Shown one piece after another: positions 37,670-50,472 of a stretch of DNA of 64,000 nt. The DNA is from Nemophila menziesii (lineage: Eukaryota > Streptophyta > Magnoliopsida > Boraginales > Hydrophyllaceae). The notes beneath the pieces were generated by a model that was given only the letters and a program-made list of their open reading frames with translations, had not been told where the DNA came from and searched no databases. Where the stretch lies: contig JARWIR010000008.1 in the NCBI GenBank assembly GCA_029959085.1, forward strand, positions 2,046,001 through 2,110,000. Reading direction: 5' to 3'. Positions within the stretch are counted from its first letter, which is position 1. Each line of letters starts with the position of its first letter. The position numbers and the translations under genes were made by a program.

Positions 37670-39255
37670 TGGTGGTCCTTTGTGTGTTCTAAAATAAATG
37701 CAAATAAGGATAAGAGAACCGCAACTGCAAGTGTACAGTTGTCCCAAGTAATATATGTGATAATACAGATTCGTTCTGAGGTAGGGATAGGTTGAATCTA
37801 ATGTTTATCAGATTGTGATTAATTGCACGTAAAAGCAAGTAAATGATTTTGAGAATATTGTTCTAGGTTTCTATAACTAAGATAATAAATTAAAATACTG
37901 AATAAATGCAAATATTAAACTAGACATGAGAAAATAAAGTAGTTTACGCAAGGTATGAAAGGCAGTACTTGAGAGACGCAAGGATTTCACCTAATTTTCA
38001 TTCATTTCATGTAATGTTTAAGGGACAAATCGGTAAATATGTAATGGTCGGGATTTGGAATTCTCCTTACCCCGTCAGGGTGGACTAAGGAGCTACTCTT
38101 AGGTTCTACAAACCCCGTCAGGGTGATTATAGTCCACCTTCAAGTGATTAAGTCTATTTATACCCAATTAGCCATAGGATTAATTAAGCTCGTCAAAGTC
38201 TATAATTTCTATCCTACATTCATTAATTGGTTCTGTACCAGAGACCCCGTCAACGTGATTCATATGCCACTTTATGAAATAGCCTAGATACTAATTCCTA
38301 TGATTGGTTAATTACGTCAATAATAGTAGATAAAAGGAAATTAATGAAAAATACAATTTACCCAATTTGATTTCAATTATTAAAATCCAAAATCCAAACA
38401 CATGAAACAAAATCAAATTGGGATTAACCCATTACGCGTTCTCAAGGACTTATTAAATTTAGCTCATACTAATACGAAAAACTAAAACTAAATAAATAAA
38501 TAAGTTCATCATGTTTTACAGAATAAAATAGAAGAACCTAATTACGTTGTTAAATTGGCTGAGAATTGGAGATATAGACAGTCTCCAGCTCTTGCTTCTT
38601 CTCTTTCTTACTCTAGCTTCTTCTCTGTTGGTGTTCTAACTCTTAAGCGTATGTCTAATATATGAATGGTGTGTAAAAATAAGAGTCTAAAGCCTATTTA
38701 TATTATGAAAATCAGATTAGGGCTTTTCTTTAAAGATTAAATGAAAATTAGAAAAGCCCAAGTCCATTAATTAAGCCCAAATCCCGTAACTGCTGCACCA
38801 CCTTCACTAAATCAGCTCTAACCGGTTCGTTTCAACTCGGATTGACCCCATTCCAGTTGCTAAATTTCCGCAACTCAATGGGGAAAAAGTCTCTTCATAA
38901 TTCAGAGGCCAAATCCACTCTTAGATGGCTCGAAATCAGCAATCTTAATCAACTTTCCAGATTTGTAGCTTGAAATTATCAATTCTTTCGGGATATTTAT
39001 TCTTGCTTTGACTTCCTTACACGATCTTAGACTTTATTCTTGGATTCCTATCCTAGCTAGTATTCAAAACCTACAACTTTCCACTCAAAACAAACCATAT
39101 TACGCGCAAAAGTTTAATAAATGAAAAATACATGAATTAAAAGATGAAAATCGATTTATTGCATATTAACACCAAAATTCTATCTAAATAGTCGAATAAA
39201 TACCAAAAATGATGTATCCCAAGGGCATAAAATTTGAACAATTAGGGAGACATCA
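37670..39255 (-). mobile_element. LTR (3' side) of a second Ty3/gypsy family
   Basis: On the minus strand it begins TGATGTCTCCCTAATTGTTC at 39255 and ends GGACCACCA at 37670, giving TG...CA ends and 1.59 kb. The same sequence lies in the other orientation at 50473-52061. Just outside its start (39256-39290) the minus strand reads GTTGGGACGACAAATG and GAGTTAGGGGTCT, the purine-rich tract that precedes the 3' LTR in Athila/Tat-type elements. So this is a 3' LTR whose body lies to the right. A recurring CCCCGTCAGGGTGGACT phrase occurs around 38080-38130. Confidence 0.85.
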
Positions 39256-40790
39256 AGACCCCTAACTCAAACATTTGTCGTCCCAACAAAGCAAAACTAA
39301 AAAACAAGGGGAATGAAGTAGATGCAAGAGAAAATAGAAGCTAGTAAATGCACCCTAAGGAAATTCTTAAAATAAATCTCATATAGCAAACATTAAGAAC
39401 TAACATACACATACACTAATCATGCAACATCAAACACAAATAACTTCAATCCTAAAATTAACTTTGCAATGTTAGAAGGTTACACTTGTACTTATCTCAA
39501 TATGATGGCTATAAGTTGTTCCACGATCCTTACTCGCTTTGAACGCTCCACTTAGTATACTCCCTATTAACTTACCATGTACCAAGGAATCACGAGGACT
39601 TTACCGTTTTAGTGTAGGCTTAGGGACGGTGTGGTATATATATTTGGTAAATTTGAAGTGAGCTTTTGGCTCTCTCCTCACTTACCATCAACAACTGTCC
39701 ACGAGCTTGAGTTTACACTCATATAACGTTCTCACTCAACCCATTTGAAGCTCTAATATTGCGTCCCCAATGTTAACCCAATTAATCTAAGATGATTTAT
39801 CAAAATATTCCACTTTGCCGGTTATTTTATTCTTTCTTTTTATTTTCTCTTTTTTTGTACAAGATACCCATGACCATCATTTTGATGTGAAAGGTCATGT
39901 CTCTTATAATTTTTTTTCAATTAATCCTAGCAAAGGGTTACAAATAATAATATCATCTAAATTTTTGTGCCTCAATACAAACACATATGATCCCCTTTCC
40001 AATGTAATTTCCCATATGTGGACCCTCCACCCAAACATAATTTGGGCATTTTAAATAAAACATAATTTTCCTTGGCCACATCACAAATTAGGAACTCTAT
40101 TTAAAGTTTCTAAATTACACTTACAAAATATGAAATATCTCATGGCCTTAATGAAATTATGTTTGGTCTAAAAATAGTACTTTCAAAACGTTTGACCTAA
40201 AAATATTTTTAATCCATAGGTAATGGCCTAAAATGGAATTTTCTCTTTCTATTATTTATTTTTTTGCTTTCATGTCTTATAAAAGGTTCAAAACCCTACA
40301 AATGAAAAGTAATAGAAATACCTCACGCGTGCACTAGAGTTTCCCCTATGCCCGGTTCGGTTGTAGTCTTGGGATATAGAAAATAAAATATTATTTTAGA
40401 GCTAGTACTTATAAGTTTCATTGGCCACGTTTGAATTAACATCCGAAGAAGAATAACTTCCCTCGCAATAAATACTCAACTGCTACACAGACCATCGAAA
40501 TTCGTTCTTCAACCTGATACGAGAAGGGAGTCCACCTTCATGCCAGATTTTCAAACCAATAAAACGTCTGTCATTATTAAGAACGTCTTTATGACAAGCT
40601 ATTAAGTGTGAACACTTTTTGGAAGAAATCTACCTCTATATAAGAAGAGTTTGAGTCATTTGCAAATACACCAAGAGAACTACAAACACCATAAAACTCT
40701 TAAACTTTTCCTCTCTATTTAATCATTTCTGAGCACATATTAGTGAGAGAATTAGTTTGAAGATACCGGTTATACCCGGAAAATATTTTC
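39256..40790 (-). mobile_element. 3' non-coding region of the second Ty3/gypsy element, no pol left
   Basis: It starts with the polypurine tract next to the LTR and continues as sequence without long ORFs, as in the long 3' non-coding regions of Athila/Tat elements. No integrase or RT is found before the next LTR relic at about 40800, so the element is truncated. Where it ends is not clear. The ORF at 39815-40054 is not recognised. Confidence 0.45.
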
Positions 40791-40799
40791 TAACACAAT

Positions 40800-42092
40800 C
40801 TTTGTTTGTTATCGCTCAAAATTATAGGTTTCGAGATTAAAGGACTAATGTGCAAATCAGTTTAACTAATTATAGTTAAAGTAAGAATGTAAATAAAGTA
40901 GACATAATAAGAAATGAGAAGCGTATCTTGAGTCTTTCTAGTAATACCCAATAGTAAGAATGATTGATTCTAGTTATAAGGTTAAGTTGGGAAGTTCTCC
41001 TTAATCGGGATTCTAACTATCCTTCTAACTCATATTAGTGTAGCTCAGAAAGCTGCCTAACAATCACTCGAGTACTCTTCCAAGGTAATACTACGTGATG
41101 ATAGGTGCTAAAGGTAATCACCCTATATGATTATCTAGCCAGTCAAGCCTGTTTGGATCACTAACGCACACCAGACGTATGTGACTTTTTTTTGTTTCCT
41201 AAACCCCTAGCCATGGCGACAATATTGGGCACTAGAACAACCTATTACTTGTGAAAGATATAGGCAGATAGATAAATTCAGTTCATATACAATAGAATTT
41301 AATTACGCAATTCAGTTAAATAATAAATTAATCATTAATAACATAAATAATCCTCAAAAATCACCAAGGTTAATGCATAAACGCAGAACTCAAGCTTCTA
41401 AATGTTTAGATCATAATGAAATACATCAAATCAAAGGATAAAATTGTAGCATCATGTTTATAACAGAAAACTAATACATATTACCCTATAATGGTGGAAC
41501 ATAGGTGGTGCGAGGGTTCCAACTTCTTCCTTTTCTTCTTTGACGTGTTTTCCCTCTTCTAGAATTGTTTATCTCCTATATTTTATTCCAAATGTTGATA
41601 TAGTAGGTTTCCAAAACATTTTAGAGTTGTGGGCCCCCTTTAAATGACTCAATTCAACCCAAAAACAGTTTAAGGGACTACAGACTAGTTCAAACCACGG
41701 CAACATAAAATTTTATAACCCCTTTATCTTAACTTTAAATAATGAACTGTGACCTCTCACGCACTCTTGAATTCATTTTTTATCATAAAACCAAAGGGCT
41801 CTCTCATAATCCTAGTCAATCGACGGTGAACGCTTTAGCTGTCCAAAAGTGGTTGACTTGTCCTTGAATTCCTTGAATTCTGTACTTCTTGTCCTTGTCT
41901 CGGGGTCTCATATCATCCAAGTACCTAAGAGATGCACACTTAACAAATATTTACCGCATACATAGGTCTAAAAGAAATAAATATCCAAAACTGGACAACA
42001 ATTGAGAATATTTCTAAATATAGGAAAAAATCCCTCAAATAAGTCTAAACAACCCCTAAAAAGATGTCTTGTGATACGAATAATCTATCACA
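40800..42092 (-). mobile_element. Athila-type LTR relic, third copy
   Basis: Landmarks shared with the LTRs at 3089 and 6397 are TTGGATCACTAACGCACACCAGACG, TAGCCATGGCGACAAT and, at the right end, AAAAGATGTCTTGTGATACG followed by TATCACA at 42092. The left border near 40800 is unclear. No coding region flanks it. Confidence 0.6.
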
Positions 42093-42269
42093 CAAACTGA
42101 GACTTCAGTATTCCTGTAGGTTTTGGTTTATATTTCATTTTTATGTAATCTTGTTATGATAAATATTTTTCAATTTTGAAATACATTGTTATTACCTTTG
42201 TCTCCGATCAATTTTCTTATTTTTTACAACAATTTAATAAATATTTTATTAAAAAAGCACTGGTCGGAA

Positions 42270-42460
42270 ACAGAATTTCCACTCTATGTTATTGCTTCAC
42301 CTTTGAATGCAAAAGAACTTCTTGACTTGTATAAGTGGGAGCCTCTCAATTGTTCCAACTACAGATTTTGGACACAAAAGCTTTTGATATATCTTCAATA
42401 GTTTGAACTAGATTTTTTTGTGTTCGAAGAACTCCCGTTTAAAACTAAGATGTATGATAT
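42270..42460 (+). pseudogene. Ty1/copia gag N-terminal scrap
   Basis: Plus-strand reading KWEPLNCSNYRFWTQKLLIY, then after a stop at 42399-42401 FELDFFVFEELPF. This matches the start of copia gag (L-x-G-x-N-Y-x-x-W-x-x-K-L-L-I-x-L-E-Q-L-E-x-D). Only about 60 codons are left, with no CCHC knuckle. Confidence 0.7.
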
Positions 42461-42469
42461 ATTCAGTAT

Positions 42470-44450
42470 AACAAACACTTAGAGTGCTCAATTCTAAGGA
42501 TATATCTACCCAACTTTTGGTGAGATAATAACATAAACACTTATCATGTAATAATAATAATTGAACCTAAAAAACTATATCTAGACAATTAATTGAACAT
42601 ATAACATGCATGAATGTAACAAGTAAAAGAAAAAAATGAAACACAAGTTTTTTAAGTTGTTTGGCTCCCTTAGGCCTATTCCACCACCTAATGTCTATTT
42701 GACCCTTAGAATTTTTTAAGATCTTCCATGTATCTTAAGTGTCTCTTCAACAAGCTTAGCTCACAAACCTTTACAACCATTTTAAAAACCCCTTCAAACT
42801 AAACCCTTAAATTATCTCCAACACAATTGAACAAACTATACAATCTATACGACGATGCATGTTTCTCTTTTTAAAAGGAAAAAATCATACATATTTAAGC
42901 GAAATAGAAGTTACCTAAACCTATGTCTTACGAGTTTCAATCTACTCTACCTAGATATAGACTTCTTACTGAGGGGGTATAATATTTGTGCCTTTCAAAC
43001 CAAACTATAAATGATGAATATGACATTTTGATGTTAGTGAACACTCTCGTATGCTTGCTCTTGAAGTGTTTTTAATAGCTTGGAAATGAAATACGTGAGA
43101 GTTGAATTTCCACGAGAATGACCTTGTTTTTTTTACAGACATAAAGGCTCCACGAGTAATTTCCTCTTAGGTCTAGATTTGAATACAACAAATCCATGGA
43201 CGGGGAATCCGTCTTTATTGTTCGATGTTCTGTACTGTTGATGTGTTGGTACCCCCTATTGGAACGACTAGTTTTCAAATGATCGGGGCATCCACCATTT
43301 TTCATGGTTCGAAATTTTTTATATAAGAAAGTCTTTTCAGATGTGTGTGTGGATGTCCACAACTTTGTGTCTTCGAGGGGTTTGTCGAAACTACTTTCAT
43401 GATCCTTCTTTTGCACATGTTTTGGTGATTCGCTACTTGGACTTGTCTGGAGGTCAGACGGAGGTGCTCTTGATGATTTATCACCGCTGGTCTTTGATAA
43501 TCCAACAATGTTGGTCCTCGTGGGCACAATGAGCGGCTTCAGTGAAGTTTGACTATTTGTTTGCTACAATAAACTCCAAGACATGTGATTATACCAATAT
43601 ATCATTATAAATAGCTAATGTTTAAATTTGTCAATCAATGAAAGGAAACCCTAAGCCAACACTAACCCTTTGTACAAATCTCCTCAATGTAAATTTTGAG
43701 ATGAAATAATTCATTTTCTAAATCGGTCAAAGTATTAACCGTTTTTGGCAGGAAAAGAACTTCTGATTAAATCGAACAATTACAATAGTTAATTATTATG
43801 AATACTAACCCACCCTTATTAGAAGTTGAATAGAAACACCATTGTGGACATAAAAAATCTTGAACGACGTCAACAACCTCTTATTGTGAAAAGTATTGGG
43901 AACTTATCCAAACACCCACTAAACACAATGATACAATTCATTAACCATTAAAGGAAAGAACTTTCAAGATAAAAAACATCAATAGAACGGCACAACTATA
44001 AAACCAATAATTGAACATTCATGTGAGACCCAAACCACAATGTGATCCAAAAACCAATAAATTTTACAAGAATGTGTCCAACTTCTTGGAAACCAATATA
44101 AGATAGGCTATGTTTACATTCACCTACAACGATTTCTTATATGAACTCATAACTATAGATTGTCCCCTACCAAAATATCCTTGTCCCCTTCATCCCCATA
44201 AATCCCTGAAGTTACCTAACACCACCATTGCCACTCCTAGTATACTCTCACTTTCCACTTTCATTCAATCCAACTTTCACAAATCCCCTTATTCCGTTTA
44301 TAATAAATTTATTTTCTTCCTTTCTACTAACAAACTATTTTTTTGAGAAGTAAGTCTCATGGTGCTTTTTGTCTTATAACTCGTTTCCATCTTTTGGTCT
44401 TACGAATTTAAGGATAAATGTTGGTTGATGGCTTCCTAAGACGATCAATT
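42470..44450. other. Gene-poor stretch with an unrecognised 151-codon ORF
   Basis: The longest frame is 43527-43072 on the minus strand (MPTRTNIVGLSKTSGDKSS...; Ser, Lys and Asp rich, no known motif), overlapping a second frame of similar character. I cannot tell a gene fragment from chance. Nothing else recognised. Confidence 0.35.
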
Positions 44451-47320
44451 ATATAAAAAAAATTTAAAAAAAGAGTCGAGGAAACAAGTATCCTAGTTAA
44501 AGTTTCCTTTTACAAACTTCATGCTCAAGTAAATGAATAGACGAATCAATTGAGAAAACCCGCTTATTAACACTGTGGAATGACCTTAAAAAATAAGAGT
44601 CATTACAGCAACAATGTGGCAATAGATTATAGTAATGCAACAATAACAATGTTGGAAAATAGGATCCTTCGATAACAAAATATTTAAAAGAAACTCACAA
44701 CAAAAAATCTCCGCTCTTAGTGAAACCAAGGAAAGCCAAAACCAACAAAAAGATTGAAACTACCAAAAATCCATCCACCAAAACAAAAACATAAAAGCTT
44801 TACGAAGAGAAATCAAAACAATCTTAGTGACTCCTAAGACCAAAAATTAAAGTCGGGCACACAATTGCAAGCTAACAAAATCAAGAAAATTTTATCCATC
44901 AAACAAATCGAACTTGACAACAATGTTTCAATTAACCTACAAAATTGACCTTAAACCACCAAAATCCCTCAATTAAAAGAACACACAAAAGATCTATACA
45001 ACAAATAAGTTGTTCAATAAGGTTCGCATCAATTTTAAAGTGTTACATATGCGTATAACTCATTAGAAACACACGTAACTCATTAAACAAAGTGCACACA
45101 TACAATTATAAAAACATGCTACCTATTTAAAAACAGGTAACCCATTAAAATACGAGTCTATTAACAACTTTTTGTGGGCTCTTAGGTGAAAAATAATAAT
45201 TGGGCTCTTAGGAAATAAGAAATCACGGTTTAAACTTTAATGTAACCTAAACCTAATCCTAAAAACAAAGAAAATAACACGCCGCACGTTAAGACAGGAC
45301 CCATTGACAACAAAGATATATAAATTTTTTTTCTTATAAACATATAAATTTGTGGGTTCTCTTCCTCCAAAACACACACAAGAAGCTCTTTGAGTCAAAG
45401 ACGAATAACGCCTCAAGTTGATCATTGTCAATTTGAAGGTACTTCTACTATTTCTTTTCTCTTTACACAAAGACGGTCCTGGCAGGCGCAACAGGAGCGT
45501 CTGGGCCCAAAATTTATAAGAGGGCTATCTTTTTATTTTTTATTTTTTATGTTCTTAATGTTAAAGACCCATATATCATCTTAAACAGATACCGTTTTGA
45601 TTTCCAACATCTAGTTCCAATTCTAAAACAGTACTTGTCTATTTTTTCTTATTAAACCAATCATTATAATTGTTAATTGTATAGAAATCTGGAAAAAATG
45701 ATTATATATAAATCTGTGGTGTTGTTTAAAGTTTTTTACGATTCAATCTTCATATTTTCTCATTTTTATTAAGGTAAGTTTAATCTTAGTTTTTAATTTT
45801 ATTGTTATTTTATTATCAAATATTATAATGTATAAATATATTAATTTTATAAATTATTAAATTGATGTTGATTAAAAATTGATGGCTACAGATTTCTTTT
45901 TCTTCTAATTTTAATTTTAATGATCAAATTTTTCGGCGGTAGAATTTTTTTTCAAGAACCTACATAATTTTTTAATAGCAGAAGATTTTTTTTTTTCAAG
46001 AATTAGCAGATATTTTATAATTCATTCTCAATCACTTGCAGATACTTTGCCATTTTATTTGTCGATTACAGACTTATCTTTTTGTTTACTTTAAGTATAG
46101 AGCTCTTGAAATTTTTCAACAAGATGGAGAATAATTTCTTTGCTCTTAATAATATCTAATTAGTATGAGTTACTTATGTTTTTTCTTAATGTCGAATGTA
46201 TTTTTTGTATTTAAAGAATTTCAAAAGAATAACTTGCAATTTTGAATGCAGACAATATTTAAATTTGTTCTTTTGGTTTGAAAGCCTTGGTCACTTTCTT
46301 TTTGTCAATATTTGACATTTGGTAATGTAGTGGTCCAAACTTTCTAAGTTTCAATTTAAATTAGTAAAATTTATATAAAAATATAATTTAAAACCTGGAG
46401 GTTCCAAATTCGACGGCTCTGTCTCTACACACAAAACATACTCGCTCTATACCTTCTTTAATTACTAATAGTAAAACAAATTGAAAATATTAATTTAGCT
46501 AATTAAGTGTTTGTTTATGTTTTTGTCAATTTTTATCCCAATTATTATACACATGATTAAGCATTCTCTTGACGTTTAATATTAAAAAAATATATGATAT
46601 GTTATGCTTTGAGTCAATGAAGTTTAGCTACCAAAAAATGAACATCGTTTTACATTCAAACTAATAGGTTTTTGATATAAAGATAGATCTGAATTAACTA
46701 ATTAGTTTTTACATTTTGTATACAGGCGTATCTCCAAGATATAGTGTATTTTGGATAATTGGTTACCAAGGATTTTTTTTTTAAGATCGTTGATCATGAC
46801 ATTTCAGTCAAATACATTTCACTCTAACTTGTCATGGTATGGTAAGATCTACTTGCTAGGGTACTAAGATAAAAAATCTTACATTGTTTTTATGTTTAAT
46901 GAATTTGAATTTTATTAAGATACTTTGGTTTTGTAAGTACATAAGTTTTTTAAGGGTCACTAAATATAATTTTCAAAATTAGTTATTGTCAATTAAATTT
47001 TATAAATGCATATCTCCAAGAAACTGAAAAATATAATCCACCTAAAAGTTCAAATATTCAATTGTTTGATGTTCATGGTATTAATTATTCATATTTCCTA
47101 AAATATTACCCATCATGTATATGCTAATTCATAATTGAAGAGATTTACAAAGTAAAAAGAAAATATCTTAAAGATAAATTTACTTCTGAACTTGTAGATT
47201 TTCAATTGTGATACCACCATGTAAGAAAATGATTTTTATTGTGTGTTTCATGATGAAATTTTACTGTTTTGATATTTTCTTACCATAATATATTTTCTTA
47301 TGTTTTTTGGGAGAAAATGA
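44451..47320. other. Gene-poor AT-rich stretch, nothing recognised
   Basis: Short ORFs near 45237-45584 on both strands overlap one another and match no family. 45480-45530 is a GC-richer patch (GGCGCAACAGGAGCGTCTGG). No repeats or RNA genes seen. Confidence 0.5.
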
Positions 47321-47329
47321 ATCTCCAAC

Positions 47330-47760
47330 ACTTTGAATAATTGATTGTTTGAACAAAAAAGTTTGTACCCGCTTTTTTGGCAGCTCGAAACACAACCTCT
47401 TCAACCAAATACTGAGAAGGATCACCCTCGAGATATGTAGATATAAACAATTCTACTGCATGTACAACTTCTGTATTGGTCAAATGCTGGTGCAAGAAGT
47501 CATCAGAAGAAAAAATTATAAACTGGTCTTTTAATGTAATCGTATGATGGTAAAGAGTAGGCGTACAAGTGATGTATGGTGATGTCCCAACAATATCAAT
47601 CTTGAACATCTCCAGTAGTGCATTGTTTCATTTCGGTTGCTTGAGAAAGCCAGCACCGAAAGCACGAGTAACCCTTAAAGATCCTTTAACTCTATCATTC
47701 ATTATTGCACACCAATCATCAGGATACTCACGTTTAATTCTTTCAAGGACTGAGCTGCTG
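47330..47760 (-). pseudogene. Plant PP2C phosphatase pseudogene (POL/PLL-type), C-terminal part
   Basis: The minus strand reads SVLERIKREYPDDWCAIMND, RVKGSLRVTRAFGAGFLKQP, a stop, then MFKIDIVGTSPYITCTPTLY, FIIFSSDDF and EEVVFRAAKKAG. These are the conserved motifs of plant PP2C-type phosphatases, closest to the POLTERGEIST-like group (xRVKGxLxVTRAFGAGxLKQPKWN, then SDGLYQY). The codon for the Trp after KQPK is TGA at 47628-47630. The metal-binding Asp of the SDG motif is followed by Asp (SDD). It ends before the last conserved DD motif. The N-terminal half is absent. Dephosphorylation activity is not expected. Confidence 0.88.
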
Positions 47761-48463
47761 AAGTTGGTCTAATCAAATTGGTTGAGTCAGGTGAAATGAA
47801 ATAATACACTCCTAACCCATTAGTAATGAATATTGTGTCAAAGTTGGAGAGCTTGAGGCTATAAAATAAGAAAAAAGGAATAATTTGATTTTGCCTTTTT
47901 GGAGTTATGTAATCATGACTTGTTGGTAAAAGAAATCCCCTCAACAACCTATTAATGAAATTATTGAATAAGAATGAATCCAAAAGGTTGTTGGTTATGG
48001 CATTTCAACAAATGAGGACATTTTACGCAATTCACGATGAAAGAATTTTTCGTTTCATTTTCTTTTGTTGTTTTTGTAAATGCGTTCTTTGGAATATTGT
48101 TGGTGATCTATATGAAATAATTGTAACATTTATATTAGTGCCTTTTTTATTCCTAGTACCATTTAAATTACAGTTTTTTTAATTATGTTTGTTTTTACTT
48201 GTGTATAGACTGCTAAATTGCGTAGTTGATATAGCTTAAATTTTACTTTGTGGTCCTGCATCACCACCAAATCATGTTAAAACCTTCGGAAATCTGCTAA
48301 CATATAGGAATACATGGAATTGTATGATAGCCTCTCATATAAAAAACCTTGAGTATATGTATTGGGACCAAATACCATTTTGGCCATTTACTCTGAAAGA
48401 GTCTTCTGATTGTAATTCATTTAGTCCAATAGTACATCCATTTAGTCCTATTTTTTGCGAAAA
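47761..48463. other. Upstream side of PP2C relic, no recognised exon
   Basis: The minus ORF to 47983 continues the PP2C frame track but lacks recognisable PP2C motifs. Nothing else seen. Confidence 0.4.
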
Positions 48464-48690
48464 AGAAAGAGTCTCCTGAGAAGCTTGACAAAAAGTACTT
48501 CTGAAAGCCTTATATCAAAAAGTTGGTTGATTTGTTTCTCGGTATACTTTTGGCGGGTAATCATTTTGTTGAGCATACGGCTGTGTATAGGTCTTGGATG
48601 CTAAACCAGCTTGTTCGATCTTCTCGTGTTGTGGCTCTTTTTTTCATAGCTCTGGTTAGTGGAGAATGGTTGTGCAATTATACCCCATGA
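48464..48690 (+). pseudogene. Coding-like fragment, family unknown
   Basis: One frame reads KESPEKLDKKYF, a stop at 48511-48513, then [40 protein letters not shown] and [17 protein letters not shown]. Codon choice and the regular pattern of helices look protein-like, more so than the AT-rich flanks. I do not recognise the family. It lies 700 bases from the PP2C relic on the other strand. Confidence 0.35.
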
Positions 48691-49840
48691 ACTATCCCTT
48701 AATACCTAAAGCACCCCGCTGACTATTGGCTTGATGCAAAAACACCCCCTCCGTGCCTATCTCTTCAGAATTAACAATTTTGAATCTCACTAAAACACTT
48801 CTAATTTATTGATGGACATAGGTGGTTGTATTTGCATTGCGTTTATAGTGTAGGTAGTGGAAATAATTTAGGGATGTTTTAGTTTTTTTGGGATAATTTG
48901 GGGGTGTAATTAAATGTAATCCTTGTTTTGAAATACGGATAACTATAATAAGTCATTATTGGTTGATCAATGAATCTCACTTGCACATAAGGTTGTGTAT
49001 GATAATATAAATATGACCAGGATAAATAATAAAATAACCCTTTTGGTCCCTTATCATTGCTCATTTGACATTTTACTCCCTTTATCTTGCATATGTAAAT
49101 TTTTAATGCCATCTCTTTTCATTTTTTTTTGTATTTTCATTATATTATGAGGGATAAAATCCATGTATTACCATATTATTGATGTGACAAAAGACTAATG
49201 TACCATATAAAGATCCATTTTGTCACTGTCAAGTGCTCTTCCAAAAAAATAAATAACACTTGCAATTTAATGAAAGTAAGTAAAAATGACTAATGTTGTC
49301 ACAAAACTGTAAGTCAATGGATTAAAATGTTACGTTTTCAAGATAGAGGGCTCATGTTATCACAAAATAGAATGATAAGGAACTAAACTGTTTGACGATG
49401 CTTGAATGATCTTTAAATGAAGACTTGAATATTGATGTTAGAGAGGTGATTGCTGCTAATTAAGAGCTTTTATTTATAGCACATGAGGGCTTCGATGATT
49501 TGTCTAGATGGCATTACATTTTTTTAGAGTTAACCCAAATCGGTACCTCGGTTTTAAACAAATCGACCACCTGATTTCATATGGCAACGGTCTTGTGATT
49601 AGGTGGCATCTACGTGGAATTTCGGAAAACGACTAGAGGATCATAATTAAGTCATATATACTAGAATTAACAGCCCATTTTTCTCTTAAATCGAAATTCT
49701 AGCTTTTCTCCATTGGATTGTTTCGGTTGCTGCTCATTGGATATTTTAAATGAAATGAAGCCTTCTCAAGGGCTTCAGACATCATATTTTGTTTCTTTTA
49801 CCGCTTTAGCTAACTCTTCCTTCTGTTTTATATTGCAGAC
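48691..49840. other. Intergenic, nothing recognised
   Basis: The plus strand carries phrases such as CATGAACTATCCCTTAATAC and CCCTTTTGGTCCCTTATCAT that look like low-copy interspersed repeats, but I cannot name them. Confidence 0.4.
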
Positions 49841-50472
49841 ATGATCATGTTGCCTCCGATCGAGGAGACTCAAGTGGCTAATGAATCTGACACCGTAAAG
49901 TCACTCATGCTCGAAAGTGAAAATCTAAAATTGGTTCTCCCTCAGACAAGAGAGGAGAAGCAAAAAGAAGCCTTCGACTAACTATCTTCTATTGATTGTT
50001 AACAATACTAAGAACAAGGTCTCCCCACAACCGCGTATCCTACAACTGATGCTCCTCCCGCCCATGCTTATACTCATAGTCCTGGGCTAGATACTGCTCC
50101 TTTCATAAGTGGATACATAACCTATCTTCTAATTAAAAACAACGTTTTCTATCGCTTAGTAATTTTTCCTTTTGTTTCTTCTTCTTTCCGTGTTCTCTCA
50201 TATTTATTTAGTTTCTTTATCCGAATGATAACATTAATAGGGTTAAATCATAATAAAGAACAAGAAAATGCAAATATCGAACTTTTACTCCTCCGCAAGG
50301 AGAAATATACTATTTTAAAAAAAAACTAGGTGTTTTTCAGTAAAAACTATCTAAAGCATATTAAAGGGCTACATCGTCGAAGGATGTAGCAGTCGAGGAG
50401 TATAAAGTCTCAAAAGAGCTCAAACAGCATGCAAAGGTTATCTGTGGTATGACATTGAAATTTGGTAGGCAT
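49841..50472 (+). pseudogene. Exon-like ORF pieces of an unidentified (possibly transposon-derived) gene, 5' part
   Basis: 49841-49981 is an open frame of 46 codons directly after an acceptor-like TTTTATATTGCAG: MIMLPPIEETQVANESDTVK, then a charged ESENLKLVLPQTREEKQKEA, coiled-coil-like. 50383-50472 is a second open stretch: DVAVEEYKVSKELKQHAKVI, CGMTLKFGRH. The pattern (E-Y-x-x-S-K-E-L) recalls the gag-like or plant-transposon ORFs found in many plant genomes, but I am not certain. The second stretch stops abruptly at the solo LTR and continues in frame beyond it. Confidence 0.5.

Noticed and set aside
43072..43527. 151-codon minus-strand ORF as a real gene
   Set aside because: Two overlapping frames look equally open and no motif is recognisable, so chance cannot be excluded.
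45237..45584. Overlapping ORFs on both strands as a small gene
   Set aside because: The frames compete with each other and neither has a recognisable motif.
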